From assembly GCA_038891515.1 (NCBI GenBank), contig JAWAEB010000003.1, positions 1 to 55,522 on the forward strand: a stretch of DNA of 55,522 nt. Reading direction: 5' to 3'. Shown here one piece after another: positions 7,773-16,427 of this stretch (the first letter of the stretch is position 1; each line of letters begins with the position of its first letter). The notes below the pieces were generated by a model that saw only the letters and a program-made list of their open reading frames with translations, did no database searches and was not told the origin of the DNA. This stretch comes from HRBIN01 sp038891515. Lineage in GTDB: Archaea; Thermoproteota; Nitrososphaeria_A; Caldarchaeales; Caldarchaeaceae. The translations under genes and the position numbers were made by a program.

Positions 7773-8435
7773 TTGCTCGAAGTGCATGGACTCATGGTGC
7801 GTAGAGGAGGTCTGAGGCTGCGGGTGGATCACCTGAAGGTTGGGGAGAGGGGGGTTCTACTCGGCCGAAACGGGTCGGGCAAGTCAACACTACTTAGGTG
7901 CTTGGCCGGCTTCATCAAACCTTCGAAAGGCACTATACTGCTGGACGGAAGAGACATCACCAACCTCCACCCCAGCTTGAGAAGCATAGGATACATACCC
8001 CAGGAGCCGGTTAGACTGCCACTCAAACCCGCTGATGCTATCAAGTATTTTGAGGAGAAGTTTGGCGTGGACGGCTCCGAAATTGTGGAGAGATTAGGGA
8101 TGGGCGGACTTCTGCACAAGAGTTCCCTTTCAACGGGAGAAAGTCAGATAATTAACTTGGCCATAGTCTTAATGAGAGGCCCGCGGCTGCTACTGCTTGA
8201 CGAGCCTACGGCCAACCTCGATTTCCTCAATAAGGTTAACTACTGGAGAATCTTGAAAGACCTCTCCACACCGATGGTTTATGTTACCCACGACCCCATA
8301 GAGGCCGCTGTGGTTGGTGACATGATCTACATCATGGATAATGGGTATGTTCAGGGCCCACACCAGAATCCGCTCGGGTTAAAGGTGGAGGATTTGCTGG
8401 AAGACTTTAACCTGTATAGGCGGATGAGGGTTTAG
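7773..8435 (+). CDS. wtpC: Tungstate/molybdate ABC transporter, ATPase
   Basis: All ABC ATPase motifs are present in 220 residues: Walker A GRNGSGKST (31-39), Q-loop IGYIPQEP, a slightly degenerate signature LSTGES, Walker B LLLLDEPTANLD and the switch His in THDP. It powers the importer encoded by the two upstream genes. The protein lacks the C-terminal regulatory TOBE domain found in longer ModC/WtpC proteins (about 340-350 residues), so any feedback by intracellular oxyanion would have to act through the ModE-like protein. The start codon is TTG, with a GGTGAG Shine-Dalgarno-like stretch inside the end of the permease gene. Confidence 0.85.
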   Translation: MLEVHGLMVRRGGLRLRVDHLKVGERGVLLGRNGSGKSTLLRCLAGFIKPSKGTILLDGRDITNLHPSLRSIGYIPQEPVRLPLKPADAIKYFEEKFGVDGSEIVERLGMGGLLHKSSLSTGESQIINLAIVLMRGPRLLLLDEPTANLDFLNKVNYWRILKDLSTPMVYVTHDPIEAAVVGDMIYIMDNGYVQGPHQNPLGLKVEDLLEDFNLYRRMRV

Positions 8436-8450
8436 GTGCTTGGGTTAATG

Positions 8451-9551
8451 CTACACAGTAGGTGACTGTTGCTTTAGTATACGTGATAGGAGGATTAATG
8501 CGGCGGCTTGGAAAACTACTGCATAGGATATGACGACGGCCTGACCTATGTTTGCCTCGATCATGTAGCCGTATGCGAAGCCGCTAGTAGCCCATCCAAT
8601 TCCAACAGCCAAACCGTATAGGGCATATGAACTGCCTAGACCCTCTTTTCCAGCGAGATGCGCAACCATGGCTCTTAAGATTGACTCCTGAGCGCCGACA
8701 ATCACCCCGATTAGTAGGGAGCAGAACATCAACAAGGGGAGCGGTGCGTTGACCAGCAGGGCTGGGAAAACTGAGACAACTAGCGGGAGAGCAACAACCG
8801 CTCCGCCCCACCTGTCGAAAGCTCTTCCCCATACCAATGCCGTGAAAGCATCGACAATCATAGCTATGGCGTAGGCCGCCGGGACAAGCCACGAGCCATG
8901 TCCTGCAGCAATGGAGACCATGTATAGGACGAGGGGGATGGGCAGAAGTCCTGCGGAGTTCAGCCCAGCTGCGGCGGAGTATAGGAGGATTCTTTTTGAG
9001 GGTTTTATCTGTTTAAAGGCTCGGGGTGGCTCTCTGAGTTCCGGGATCATCATGAGGGTTAACAGCAGAGCCAGATATGGTATCGCCATGGATATGAAGA
9101 CTGTGGCTGTGGAGCCGTAGATCGTCAAAACGACTATTGCAAGAAGGGGTCCTGCCGTGGCGCCCACCTGGTCCATCAGCTCATGGATTCCGAAGGCTGT
9201 TCCAAGGCCGACCTGTCCTTTCAGCCGTGCAAGCAGGGTGTCGCGGGAGGGGATTCGGAGACCTCTGAAGACCCGTTCCATAAATGCCAGTGCTACAACT
9301 GTCCACCAGTCGAGTGCGAATGCCATTATGGGGATGATCAAGAGCCCTCCATACCCAAGTCTGACAACCAAGCTATGTTTCCCTGTCTTGTCAGCTATTA
9401 TCCCACCCAATGGCCTAGCGGCCCATCCGGCGAACTCCGCTACTCCGAGGGAGGCGCCTATCAAAAAAGCATCCATACCAAGCTGCCTCATATAGTCGGG
9501 CAGGATTGACCTGCCTCCCTCGTAGACGAAGTCCCCTAGTAGGCTGACCAA
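8451..9551 (-). CDS. MFS transporter
   Basis: This protein of at least 366 residues has 11-12 hydrophobic segments and the MFS loop signature between helices 2 and 3 (RPLGGIIADKTGKHSLVVRLGYG). The substrate is unknown. The start is uncertain. The TTG at 9551 lies inside what should be the first helix; the frame continues upstream (GYRAILIIG) to a stop without ATG or GTG, and a CTG at about 9590 is the only near-cognate option. An ATG at 9624 lies in a different frame, so a one-base error or an unusual start is possible. The gene overlaps or abuts the 3' end of the K+ channel gene and converges with the importer operon. Confidence 0.75.
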   Translation of the reverse strand: MVSLLGDFVYEGGRSILPDYMRQLGMDAFLIGASLGVAEFAGWAARPLGGIIADKTGKHSLVVRLGYGGLLIIPIMAFALDWWTVVALAFMERVFRGLRIPSRDTLLARLKGQVGLGTAFGIHELMDQVGATAGPLLAIVVLTIYGSTATVFISMAIPYLALLLTLMMIPELREPPRAFKQIKPSKRILLYSAAAGLNSAGLLPIPLVLYMVSIAAGHGSWLVPAAYAIAMIVDAFTALVWGRAFDRWGGAVVALPLVVSVFPALLVNAPLPLLMFCSLLIGVIVGAQESILRAMVAHLAGKEGLGSSYALYGLAVGIGWATSGFAYGYMIEANIGQAVVISYAVVFQAAALILLSRILKQQSPTV

Positions 9552-9586
9552 GCCTATGATGAGTATGGCCCGGTAACCTGTCGATG

Positions 9587-10423
9587 TCAGGGAGGATGCA
9601 CACTCCTTCGACCAACCTCTTCACCGGCTTGATCTAGAGTTGTCCCTAACTTATGCAGCATCCTGATCACTTCGATGATCTCGTCCAACTCCTTCTCGGA
9701 AAGGGTTTCCAAGATGTCCAGCTTCTTCTTGACTATGTTCTTGATTTCAGAGGATGTTGATGGTGTGCTTCTGCCTGTTACGGTGAGGGTGGAGCCTAGG
9801 CTGGATATGAAGACTCCTAGGATGGATATACCTGTTACCATCAGGATTGAGCCTATAACCCTTCCGCTCACCGTGACGGGTACTACGTCACCGTATCCCA
9901 CAGTTGTCACGGTTGCCAGCGCCCACCAAAATGCATCCCCCAAGTCTTTAATCCTTGATTCGGGAAGCCCCGCCTCCAGCAGGTAGGCGGATATAGTCCC
10001 TATGAAGACAACGCTGGCTGATATGGTGAGTAGGTATAGTATACCGCTTCGTCTAATTATTTCAGATAGGTGCATTGTGGTTTTGCCAGTACGTGCTATG
10101 GTCACGACAAGTCTGAATATTCTGAATAGCCTAAATCCCCGGAGCATAGCGCCGATAACAGTCTGGGTCTCTAGGTAGTAGAAGAGTGCCATGGGTAGCA
10201 GGGCGACGACCTCATACCAGCATCTCCTAATGTATCCGGATGCGTTACCCGAGACCTTGGCCCTGTATAGTAGGTCGGCCAGTAGAACTGAGACAATAAC
10301 CCCATCCGCCGCCATTAAAACGGCCAGCTGTTCAAAATCCAGCACTACGAAATATTCAGCCAGAATCACGGCGATTGATGTCGCAGCCAGTATACTTCCC
10401 ACAATCTCCATCTTTGAGACCAT
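9587..10423 (-). CDS. Voltage-sensor-type potassium channel
   Basis: The predicted 278-residue protein has a six-helix channel layout. The selectivity filter TVGYGD is at about residues 174-179, between pore helix DAFWWALATVT and the last transmembrane segment. An S4-like helix shows arginines at every third position (RGFRLFRIFRL, about residues 95-105), so it should respond to voltage. The C-terminal tail is polar and helical and lacks an RCK domain. The start was placed at ATG 10423 because a TATA element (10447-10454) lies 27 bases upstream. An upstream ATG at 10492 would add 23 residues without family character. It is followed closely by the MFS gene. Confidence 0.85.
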   Translation of the reverse strand: MVSKMEIVGSILAATSIAVILAEYFVVLDFEQLAVLMAADGVIVSVLLADLLYRAKVSGNASGYIRRCWYEVVALLPMALFYYLETQTVIGAMLRGFRLFRIFRLVVTIARTGKTTMHLSEIIRRSGILYLLTISASVVFIGTISAYLLEAGLPESRIKDLGDAFWWALATVTTVGYGDVVPVTVSGRVIGSILMVTGISILGVFISSLGSTLTVTGRSTPSTSSEIKNIVKKKLDILETLSEKELDEIIEVIRMLHKLGTTLDQAGEEVGRRSVHPP

Positions 10424-10446
10424 GGTTAAGCAAGGGCTTGTCTTGA

Positions 10447-10454
10447 TGTAAATA
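10447..10454 (-). promoter_or_regulatory. TATA box of the potassium channel gene
   Basis: The minus strand reads TATTTACA, centred 27 bases before ATG 10423. It argues against the upstream ATG at 10492. Confidence 0.45.
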
Positions 10455-10631
10455 GTTTTCCAAGTCGGATGGGGAGACGTGTGAAACGGCATATCATCGG
10501 GAAATTTTCACATACGCTCCAATCCCTGACTATGCCACCAGCCCCCCGTTCCTAGCAGCGTTTCAATAGTATAGCGGCCTGCGGAGCTTTGTTTGGAGCC
10601 ACTGCTGTGGGTTCTTGAAGATGTGGGGAGG

Positions 10632-11888
10632 TCAGGTGAGGCTGTATTTCTCGCCCGCTCTGGGTGCCAGAGCCTTCATCTCCAGCTTGGTGGAGGCCCA
10701 GTGAGACAGCTCCTCACAGGCCCTCACCTCGCCATGTATCGTGAATACCGTTGCATCCGTCTCCACCTGTTTTAGGTAATTGTGGAGCTCGGACATCCCC
10801 GCATGACCTGAAAACCTGAACTGTTCAACCCTGCAGACCGCCTTCCTCTTCAACCCATCCATCATGAAGACCCCTTGGTTGAGAAGAATCTCACCGGGTG
10901 TATTTGGTATCTGGAAGCTGACGAGAAAGACTGCCGACTTCTCATCAGAGACTATATAAGGTGCGTAGTGGAGGGCTGGACCACCTTTCAGCATGCCAGC
11001 CGGAGTTACTATAACACCTGGTTCTGAGAGCGCTGCCTCCCTTCCCCTACGACCGTTGACGATGCGAGCCTTCCTACTGGCTCTTTCAAGTATTTCATAG
11101 CCATCCACATAACGCCGGTCTGCAAGATAGTGTTCCAGCGCCTTTCTAGCCATTCCGTCAAGCCAGATTGGCTGTCTAAAGCCGTGAGCGGCCAAGACAC
11201 ATAGAATCTCCTGAGCCCTACCCACCGAGAACGCTGGGACAAGAACACGGCCGCCGTTCTCCACAACTTCACGGCAAGCGTTGACGAACTGCTTCTCAAG
11301 CTCAGGCCTAGGTTTATGGTCTTCCAGTGCATATGTTGATTCGATGATCACGCCGTCAACGTCACCTATGTTGGTGTCGGCTCCCTCCAGCATCCTCGTC
11401 TTCACCGTTGTAAAATCGCCTGTGTATACGAGTGTTTTGTCGCCCTTCAAAAGTATCTGTGCACTTCCCGGTATGTGGCCTGCGTCTATGAACTCCACCT
11501 CTATATCTCTTATCATGAATGGCTCCCTGTAGTGGACCTCCCTGCAACTCTTTAGCATGGCCTCCACCTCCGCCTTCTCGAAGGGCAGGTAGTATCCAGA
11601 GAGTTTGATGAAGTCCTGTACCAGCATGGTGGTTGTCTGCCTTGTCATGGATGTGGCATATAGTTTTGGGCTTTGGCTTATATATAGCATGGGTGCGGCT
11701 CCCGAGTGGTCTAGATGGGAGTGGGTGAGGAGTATGCCATTCAGCTTCCTAGGTTCCACGTTCTGTGGGAAATGGGGATGGTCGTTGAGCATAACGCCAT
11801 AATCGAGGAGGAGCTTGGTGTTCTTGTAGGACACCTCCACCGCCGACCTACCCACCTCTCTTGTTCCTCCGAGAAATCTTATCTCCAA
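10632..11888 (-). CDS. aCPSF2-like beta-CASP metallo-beta-lactamase ribonuclease
   Basis: The 418-residue protein has a metallo-beta-lactamase core with HSHLDHSGA (motif 2) near residue 55, the acidic and histidine motifs AGHIPGSAQ and YTGDF, and a beta-CASP cap ending in motifs FRFSGHAG and TIHGE. Archaeal members of this size without N-terminal KH domains are the aCPSF2 group, relatives of the mRNA 3'-end endonuclease CPSF73, with endo- and/or exoribonuclease activity. It is cytoplasmic. The larger KH-bearing FttA/aCPSF1 would be a separate gene not seen here. The start is TTG at 11888 with GTGAG just ahead. A second, more divergent beta-CASP protein is encoded at 35589-37016. Confidence 0.85.
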   Translation of the reverse strand: MEIRFLGGTREVGRSAVEVSYKNTKLLLDYGVMLNDHPHFPQNVEPRKLNGILLTHSHLDHSGAAPMLYISQSPKLYATSMTRQTTTMLVQDFIKLSGYYLPFEKAEVEAMLKSCREVHYREPFMIRDIEVEFIDAGHIPGSAQILLKGDKTLVYTGDFTTVKTRMLEGADTNIGDVDGVIIESTYALEDHKPRPELEKQFVNACREVVENGGRVLVPAFSVGRAQEILCVLAAHGFRQPIWLDGMARKALEHYLADRRYVDGYEILERASRKARIVNGRRGREAALSEPGVIVTPAGMLKGGPALHYAPYIVSDEKSAVFLVSFQIPNTPGEILLNQGVFMMDGLKRKAVCRVEQFRFSGHAGMSELHNYLKQVETDATVFTIHGEVRACEELSHWASTKLEMKALAPRAGEKYSLT

Positions 11889-11970
11889 TTCTCACACGCC
11901 TCTTGCGTAATACTCCATGGTAAGCACGTAACTGTGTCATAGAACCCTCTCTGGACTGCTTTTTTAGTGT

Positions 11971-13533
11971 TTACACCCGTCTCAGCTCAAGATCAACACC
12001 TAGCAGACTAGTCTCAAGATAGGTATATAGTCTCCTCAAGTACCCTCTAACGGGTTCAGACCCCCATCCAAGTATATGCACCCTCGTGAATCCGCCTCTT
12101 CTCAGAATGTCCGAGGCCCTTCTGAACGCTTGCTCCTCACACTCCTCCAGAAGTGTCTCGGGGAAGACCAGATGGGAGAAGGGATAGGTGTAGGAGAGAT
12201 ATAATGGGACTAGTCCTAGGGGTGAACCATATGTGAAAACCTCGCATCTCTCAGTGCCAACAACACCTTTGACCTTCTCCGTGATGGAGTCCAGTCGCTT
12301 GGTCGTGACCACCCTTCTCGGTATCAGGACAGCCGACTCGAACCCATTCCTGTTCACATCAAGTGCGTCCAGAATCCTAACGGCTCTCCTAATCTCCGGC
12401 CTGCCCAGACTGTTCACGTCGAAGAGAAACAACCCACGTCTCTTGGATATGGGCGTATTCCTCTCCATTAAATCCAATAAAGGCTCGTCGGATAGCAGGA
12501 GGCGGAACGCTTCGTAAAGGGCGGGGTGGGACCTGCATCGCCGTTCAAGGAGTTCGAATAGTCTGCCCTCCCATATTGCCTGCTTGACTATATCCACCTC
12601 TCTAAAGCAGACATTTAGGTTGTGATAAGCCAGCGATGCCATCCTCTCACGGTCATCCATATCTCTCAGTTCATTTGCCGAGACTCCGCTGCATACACGG
12701 CACTCGCATGGGAGGTAGGTCAGCTGCTCCAGCCTAAAAGTACCCTCAGCCACCATGTAACGGCCTTCCTTGGCAAAGAGTATGTAAGCCGCAGAGTCGA
12801 AGGTGTCGCATCCCATCGCTGTGGCTAGTGCGAAGAGCATAGGATGGCCTGCGCCGAAGAGGTGGAGGGGCTTCCCAGGGTCTATCACCTGCCTCGCATA
12901 TGATATCATGGACACTAGCTTGCTGTAGAGGTAGGATGACATCAGCGGTGTCGGGCTGCCGAGCATATAGAGGTCGAAGTCGTACCCTGAATATTCCTCT
13001 ATACATCTTTCTATTAGGTCTCTGAAGAGCCCGCCCTGTATGGGGACAGCCCATGCTGACTTTCTCTCCCCACCCAAGTAATCCATCGTGGACCTCACGT
13101 TGGCTATAGTGTCTTCCACAGTCCTCTCCGCCTCCCCTCTCCTTGATAGACCGGTGGGCCTGTCCAGCGGTATGGCTATGTCGGTCCCAATATCCTCTTG
13201 GAACCTCGCTATCTCCAGCGGACCCACATCCACATCTCCGTATTCGAGGACCTGATAGCCGCCCGAGTCGGTGGCGACAACACCATCAAAACCAATCACG
13301 TCATGCACCCCACGTCTCAGGGCCTCCCCCCTCAGCCGCTTATACAGTATGAGAGAGTTGGTGATCACGATGTTGCATCCGAAATCCCGCTTCATCGTCT
13401 CCGGTTGTATGATCTGATTGACTGGGTTGATGACGGGTACGAAGGCCGGTGTCTCCACGGTCTTCCCCCGCAGCGTGAGCTTGGCTATCCGTCCCAGCAG
13501 GTCCTTATACCGTATCTCGAACGATGATATCAT
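11971..13533 (-). CDS. tgtA: Archaeosine tRNA-guanine transglycosylase (preQ0 at tRNA G15)
   Basis: The protein is a TIM-barrel transglycosylase with the nucleophile/substrate region ATDSGGYQ and a second conserved block DRPTG. The zinc site is built around CECRVCSG near residues 275-282, with a downstream His. It exchanges guanine 15 in the D-loop of tRNA for preQ0 on the way to archaeosine, a modification specific to archaea. About 520 residues is somewhat short because the far C-terminal PUA portion seems reduced or absent. The start was set at ATG 13533 (MISSFEIRY), which is preceded by a purine-rich GAGGGAG. An in-frame TTG at 13578 would add 15 unrelated residues. It is divergent from the PAC2 gene. 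Confidence 0.88.
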   Translation of the reverse strand: MISSFEIRYKDLLGRIAKLTLRGKTVETPAFVPVINPVNQIIQPETMKRDFGCNIVITNSLILYKRLRGEALRRGVHDVIGFDGVVATDSGGYQVLEYGDVDVGPLEIARFQEDIGTDIAIPLDRPTGLSRRGEAERTVEDTIANVRSTMDYLGGERKSAWAVPIQGGLFRDLIERCIEEYSGYDFDLYMLGSPTPLMSSYLYSKLVSMISYARQVIDPGKPLHLFGAGHPMLFALATAMGCDTFDSAAYILFAKEGRYMVAEGTFRLEQLTYLPCECRVCSGVSANELRDMDDRERMASLAYHNLNVCFREVDIVKQAIWEGRLFELLERRCRSHPALYEAFRLLLSDEPLLDLMERNTPISKRRGLFLFDVNSLGRPEIRRAVRILDALDVNRNGFESAVLIPRRVVTTKRLDSITEKVKGVVGTERCEVFTYGSPLGLVPLYLSYTYPFSHLVFPETLLEECEEQAFRRASDILRRGGFTRVHILGWGSEPVRGYLRRLYTYLETSLLGVDLELRRV

Positions 13534-13620
13534 CTCCCTCTTTCCGCTGTTGGGAGGGTGGTAATAGGTGTGCCCCAACCCTAGAAAGCCCTAATAACAG
13601 GAGAGGCCGTATTTCTCCCC

Positions 13621-14322
13621 ATGCTTGAAACCGAGCTCTGGCTCGAGGATGGCATGGGCTCCGTTAGGGCTGAGGATGGGGTGTTGGTGGAGGGGCTGCC
13701 GGGGATAGGGCTGGTGGCCAAGGTAGCCGTGGCCTATATGGTGAAGCAGATGAGGGTGAGGAGGATATGCCGGCTCTTCTCCCCCCACTTCCCAAGCCTC
13801 GGCTACGTAACCGAGGGGCGGCTGGTCTTCAGCTTCGCAGACATTTACCTATCAGAGGGGAGCCCGCCCATACTCTTCCTATATGGCAACTCGCAACCAT
13901 CAACCAGCTATGGACAGTACGACTTCTGTGAGAAGGTGTTAAACTTCTCGAAGGGAATAGGATGTAACACCATCATAACCATCGGAGGATATGGGAAGGA
14001 TAATGTCTCCGAGAGACGTGAGATATACTGCTCATCCACCGACCCGAAACTCCTTGAAGAATGGCTGAGGAAAGTGAATGGGATTTATTACACGGGCCAG
14101 ATAGTGGGCGCCGCCGGGCTTCTGGCCGTGCTGGCTGCTGAGGTGGGTATGAGGAACTTCTCCATGTTGGTGGAGGCGGGTGAGATGACTCCAGACTTCT
14201 ATGCTGCGAGACGGGCTATCGAGGCCACGGGGAGGATTCTCGAACTTGACATTACTGTGCCCACTGTGGACGAGCTCTCAAGGGTTTATATGCAGAGCCT
14301 GCAGGAGCTGGAGACATTCTAA
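13621..14322 (+). CDS. PAC2 family protein (proteasome assembly chaperone-like)
   Basis: This 233-residue protein has the PAC2 signature near its N-terminus: GVLVEGLPGIGLVAKVAV and YMVKQM, then the substrate-side segments ILFLYGNSQP and IGGYG. PAC2 proteins in eukaryotes assist 20S proteasome assembly. The archaeal members of the COG2047 group are widespread and probably have a related role, but this is not established. It is followed after 68 bases by the PDCD5-like gene, which has its own TATA box. The start ATG is supported by length and by divergence from tgtA on the other strand. Confidence 0.82.
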   Translation: MLETELWLEDGMGSVRAEDGVLVEGLPGIGLVAKVAVAYMVKQMRVRRICRLFSPHFPSLGYVTEGRLVFSFADIYLSEGSPPILFLYGNSQPSTSYGQYDFCEKVLNFSKGIGCNTIITIGGYGKDNVSERREIYCSSTDPKLLEEWLRKVNGIYYTGQIVGAAGLLAVLAAEVGMRNFSMLVEAGEMTPDFYAARRAIEATGRILELDITVPTVDELSRVYMQSLQELETF

Positions 14323-14353
14323 GCCGTAATACCAACAGCGTCAGGCCCACACC

Positions 14354-14363
14354 TTAAATATAT
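14354..14363 (+). promoter_or_regulatory. TATA box of the PDCD5-like gene
   Basis: TTAAATATAT is centred about 32 bases before the ATG at 14391, which is consistent with a leaderless or very short leader transcript. Confidence 0.6.
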
Positions 14364-14390
14364 CATAGATGAGGTGCAGATTGGCAGCAG

Positions 14391-14726
14391 ATGTCGGGCG
14401 AGGATGAGGAGCTGGAGAGGATTAGGCAGCAGAAAATGGCCGAGATGCAGGCCAGGGCTGCCGAGGAGCAGGCTAGGCGTCAGAGGGAGTTGGAGAGGGC
14501 TGCGGTCCTGAGGGTTATTCTCACACCTGAGGCAAGACAGCGGCTTAACAACCTCAAGCTGGTGAGACCGGAGGTGGCGGAGAGGGTTGAGAGCTACCTC
14601 ATTCAGGCGGCGCAAAGTGGCCAGTTCAACCCGCCGGTGGACGATTCCACCCTGAAGGCGATTCTGGACAGGATTCTGCCACGGAAGAAGGAGACCAGGA
14701 TAGAGAGGAGGTCTACTGGTTTCTGA
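14391..14726 (+). CDS. PDCD5/TFAR19-family DNA-binding protein
   Basis: The protein has 111 residues, the standard family length. It has a long charged N-terminal helix (EELERIRQQKMAEMQARAA), a compact helical core (TPEARQRLNNLKLVRPEVAERVE) and the conserved ending around LKAILDRILP. Archaeal homologues bind double-stranded DNA non-specifically and are related to eukaryotic PDCD5. It has its own TATA box and probably leads a transcript that continues into the unrecognised 142-residue gene and argG-argH. Nothing unusual is seen in the protein. Confidence 0.92.
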   Translation: MSGEDEELERIRQQKMAEMQARAAEEQARRQRELERAAVLRVILTPEARQRLNNLKLVRPEVAERVESYLIQAAQSGQFNPPVDDSTLKAILDRILPRKKETRIERRSTGF

Positions 14727-14753
14727 TGGTCTTTATAGAGGTGTTGTGAGGGA

Positions 14754-15182
14754 GTGGTCCAGATAGATATTAAGACTCATCTTGATAAGTTTAGACACTT
14801 CATCATACTGAACACATGTGCATCCTACATACCTTCGGGATACCTGCATGATGAGACAATCTTCCCGGAGAGAGATGCCAAGGATGGGACAATCTACGTT
14901 GAGGCTGCCTCAAAGATTGAGCTACGCCAGATGAGAGATGTGAAGTTCGTGAAGGTGGCCGATGTTCTAGGCGTGATCTACAGGTCCAAGAGCGGCAACA
15001 CTGACCTTAGATGGCGTCAGACAAGGGGCGCGCTTGGTAGGTTGACCGGTGAGGCCTCACCCAACTCTGTGGTCAACCTCCTTGAAGCCGGCATCATAGG
15101 CCGGGACTTCATGCGGAAAATCCTCAACGAGGTCAGGTCCAAGCCCTCAGAAACAGCTGAGGGGGGCGGTGGAGACGCTTAA
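14754..15182 (+). CDS. Unrecognised conserved-looking protein
   Basis: This 142-residue protein starts with GTG. It has no signal peptide or membrane segment and is predicted to be a mixed alpha/beta cytoplasmic protein (FRHFIILNTCASYIPSGY, LRQMRDVKFVKVADVLGVI, SVVNLLEAGIIG). The last 20 residues are low-complexity and acidic/Gly-rich. It lies 27 bases after the PDCD5-like gene and 32 bases before argG, in the same orientation, so it is probably cotranscribed. Codon use and amino-acid composition resemble the neighbours, so I believe it is real. I do not recognise the family and propose no function. Confidence 0.65.
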   Translation: MVQIDIKTHLDKFRHFIILNTCASYIPSGYLHDETIFPERDAKDGTIYVEAASKIELRQMRDVKFVKVADVLGVIYRSKSGNTDLRWRQTRGALGRLTGEASPNSVVNLLEAGIIGRDFMRKILNEVRSKPSETAEGGGGDA

Positions 15183-15214
15183 GGCTTAAGAACAGGCTTG
15201 GTGGTGCGAGCTTC

Positions 15215-16415
15215 ATGAAGATAGCTCTTGCCTACAGCGGCGGGCTTGACACGACTGTTATGATAAAGTGGATGAAGGACAGGTACAAGGCCGAGGTCCA
15301 CACAGTGACGGTTGACGTTGGTCAGGAGGAGGATTTCCATGAGATTGAGGAGAAGGCCTATAAGAGTGGTGCAACAACCCACACAAGCATAGATGCCAAG
15401 AGAAGGTTTGCAGAAGAATTTGTCAGCAGGGCTATAAAGGCCAACTCCCTATATGAGAGAGAGTATCCTCTCTCCTCAGCCCTGAGCAGGCCTCTGATTG
15501 CGGAGGAGGTTGTTAAGGTGGCTTTGAGGGAGGGGTGTGACGCTGTTGCCCATGGCTGCACGGGCAAGGGGAATGACCAGCTCAGGTTCGACGCTACATT
15601 CGCGGCGCTTGCGCCCAATCTGAAGATACTTGCACCGGTTAGGGAGTGGAATATGAATAGGGATGAGGAGATAGAGTATGCGCTAGAGCATAACCTGCCG
15701 ATAAATCCCCGGAAGAGCAGATTCAGCGTCGATGAGAATCTATGGGGCCGTTCTGTGGAGGCTGCAGAGCTGGAGGACCCTTGGATAGAGGTTCCGGAGG
15801 ATGCTTACAAGCTGGTTACGCCGCTCGCTAGGACGCCTGACAAGCCTGAAGATGTTGTGATAGAATTCGTAGATGGTGTGCCCTCATCACTCAACGGCTC
15901 CAAGATGGGGTTGGTGGAGATGATTAAGGAGCTGAACAGCATCGCCGGGAGACACGGATATGGGCTTGTGGACCACATAGAAGATAGGGTGATAGGTGTG
16001 AAGTCCCGCGAGGTCTATGAGCTTCCAGCAGCCCTCACACTCATCAAGACGCATCAAGACCTTGAGAAGCTCTTCCTCGGCAGACGATTCCTCGCCTTCA
16101 AGCAGCTGGTGGACTCGATGTGGGCCGACCTCATATACTCTGGCCTCTGGGCAGATCCCCTGCGAAAGGCCCTAGACAGCTTCATAGACGAGTCCCAGAA
16201 GGGAGTGACGGGTGAGGTGAAGGTTAGGTTGTATAAGGGGGCCATGAGAATTGTTGGGCGGAAGGGTGTGAACCCCATGTATTCTAAGGAAGTTATCACC
16301 TACTCTAGGGAGAGTGTCTTCGACCAGAAGGNNNNNNNNNNCCGGCGAGGGCTTCTCCAAGCTCTGGAGTCTAGAGACCCTTCTGAGCAGCCTGAGGCAT
16401 AGAAGGGGCGGCTGA
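15215..16415 (+). CDS. argG: Argininosuccinate synthase (interrupted by a 10-N assembly gap)
   Basis: The enzyme condenses citrulline and aspartate using ATP in the penultimate step of arginine synthesis. The N-terminal ATP-binding P-loop-like motif AYSGGLDTTV, the segments AHGCTGKGNDQLRF and FSVDENLWGRS, and the ESVFDQK region are all present. Ten Ns at 16332-16341 shift the apparent frame. If they are deleted, codons AAG-GCC-GGC-GAG-GGC read DQKAGEGF and the frame runs on through KLWSLETLLSS to a TGA at 16413-16415, giving 396 residues, a normal family length. The gap is therefore almost certainly of zero (or multiple-of-three) true length. argH follows 12 bases later. Confidence 0.9.
16332..16341. 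other. Assembly gap of 10 Ns
   Basis: Ten unknown bases lie inside argG. Joining the flanks directly restores the reading frame and the family sequence, so this is a scaffolding artefact and not evidence of a broken gene. Confidence 0.95.
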
Positions 16416-16427
16416 CCCGGGAAGAAC

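Noticed and set aside
9550..9630. A BHB intron at the 5' end of the MFS gene
   Set aside because: The GTCGA/TCGAC repeat gives the wrong bulge geometry and no splice restores a plausible N-terminus. It is left as a start-site problem.
10493..10631. Short GC-rich intergenic stretch as an RNA gene
   Set aside because: It contains short self-complementary words but no consistent fold or recognisable RNA family.
13534..13578. Longer tgtA from TTG 13578
   Set aside because: The extra 15 residues have no family character, and ATG 13533 is preceded by a purine-rich GAGGGAG.
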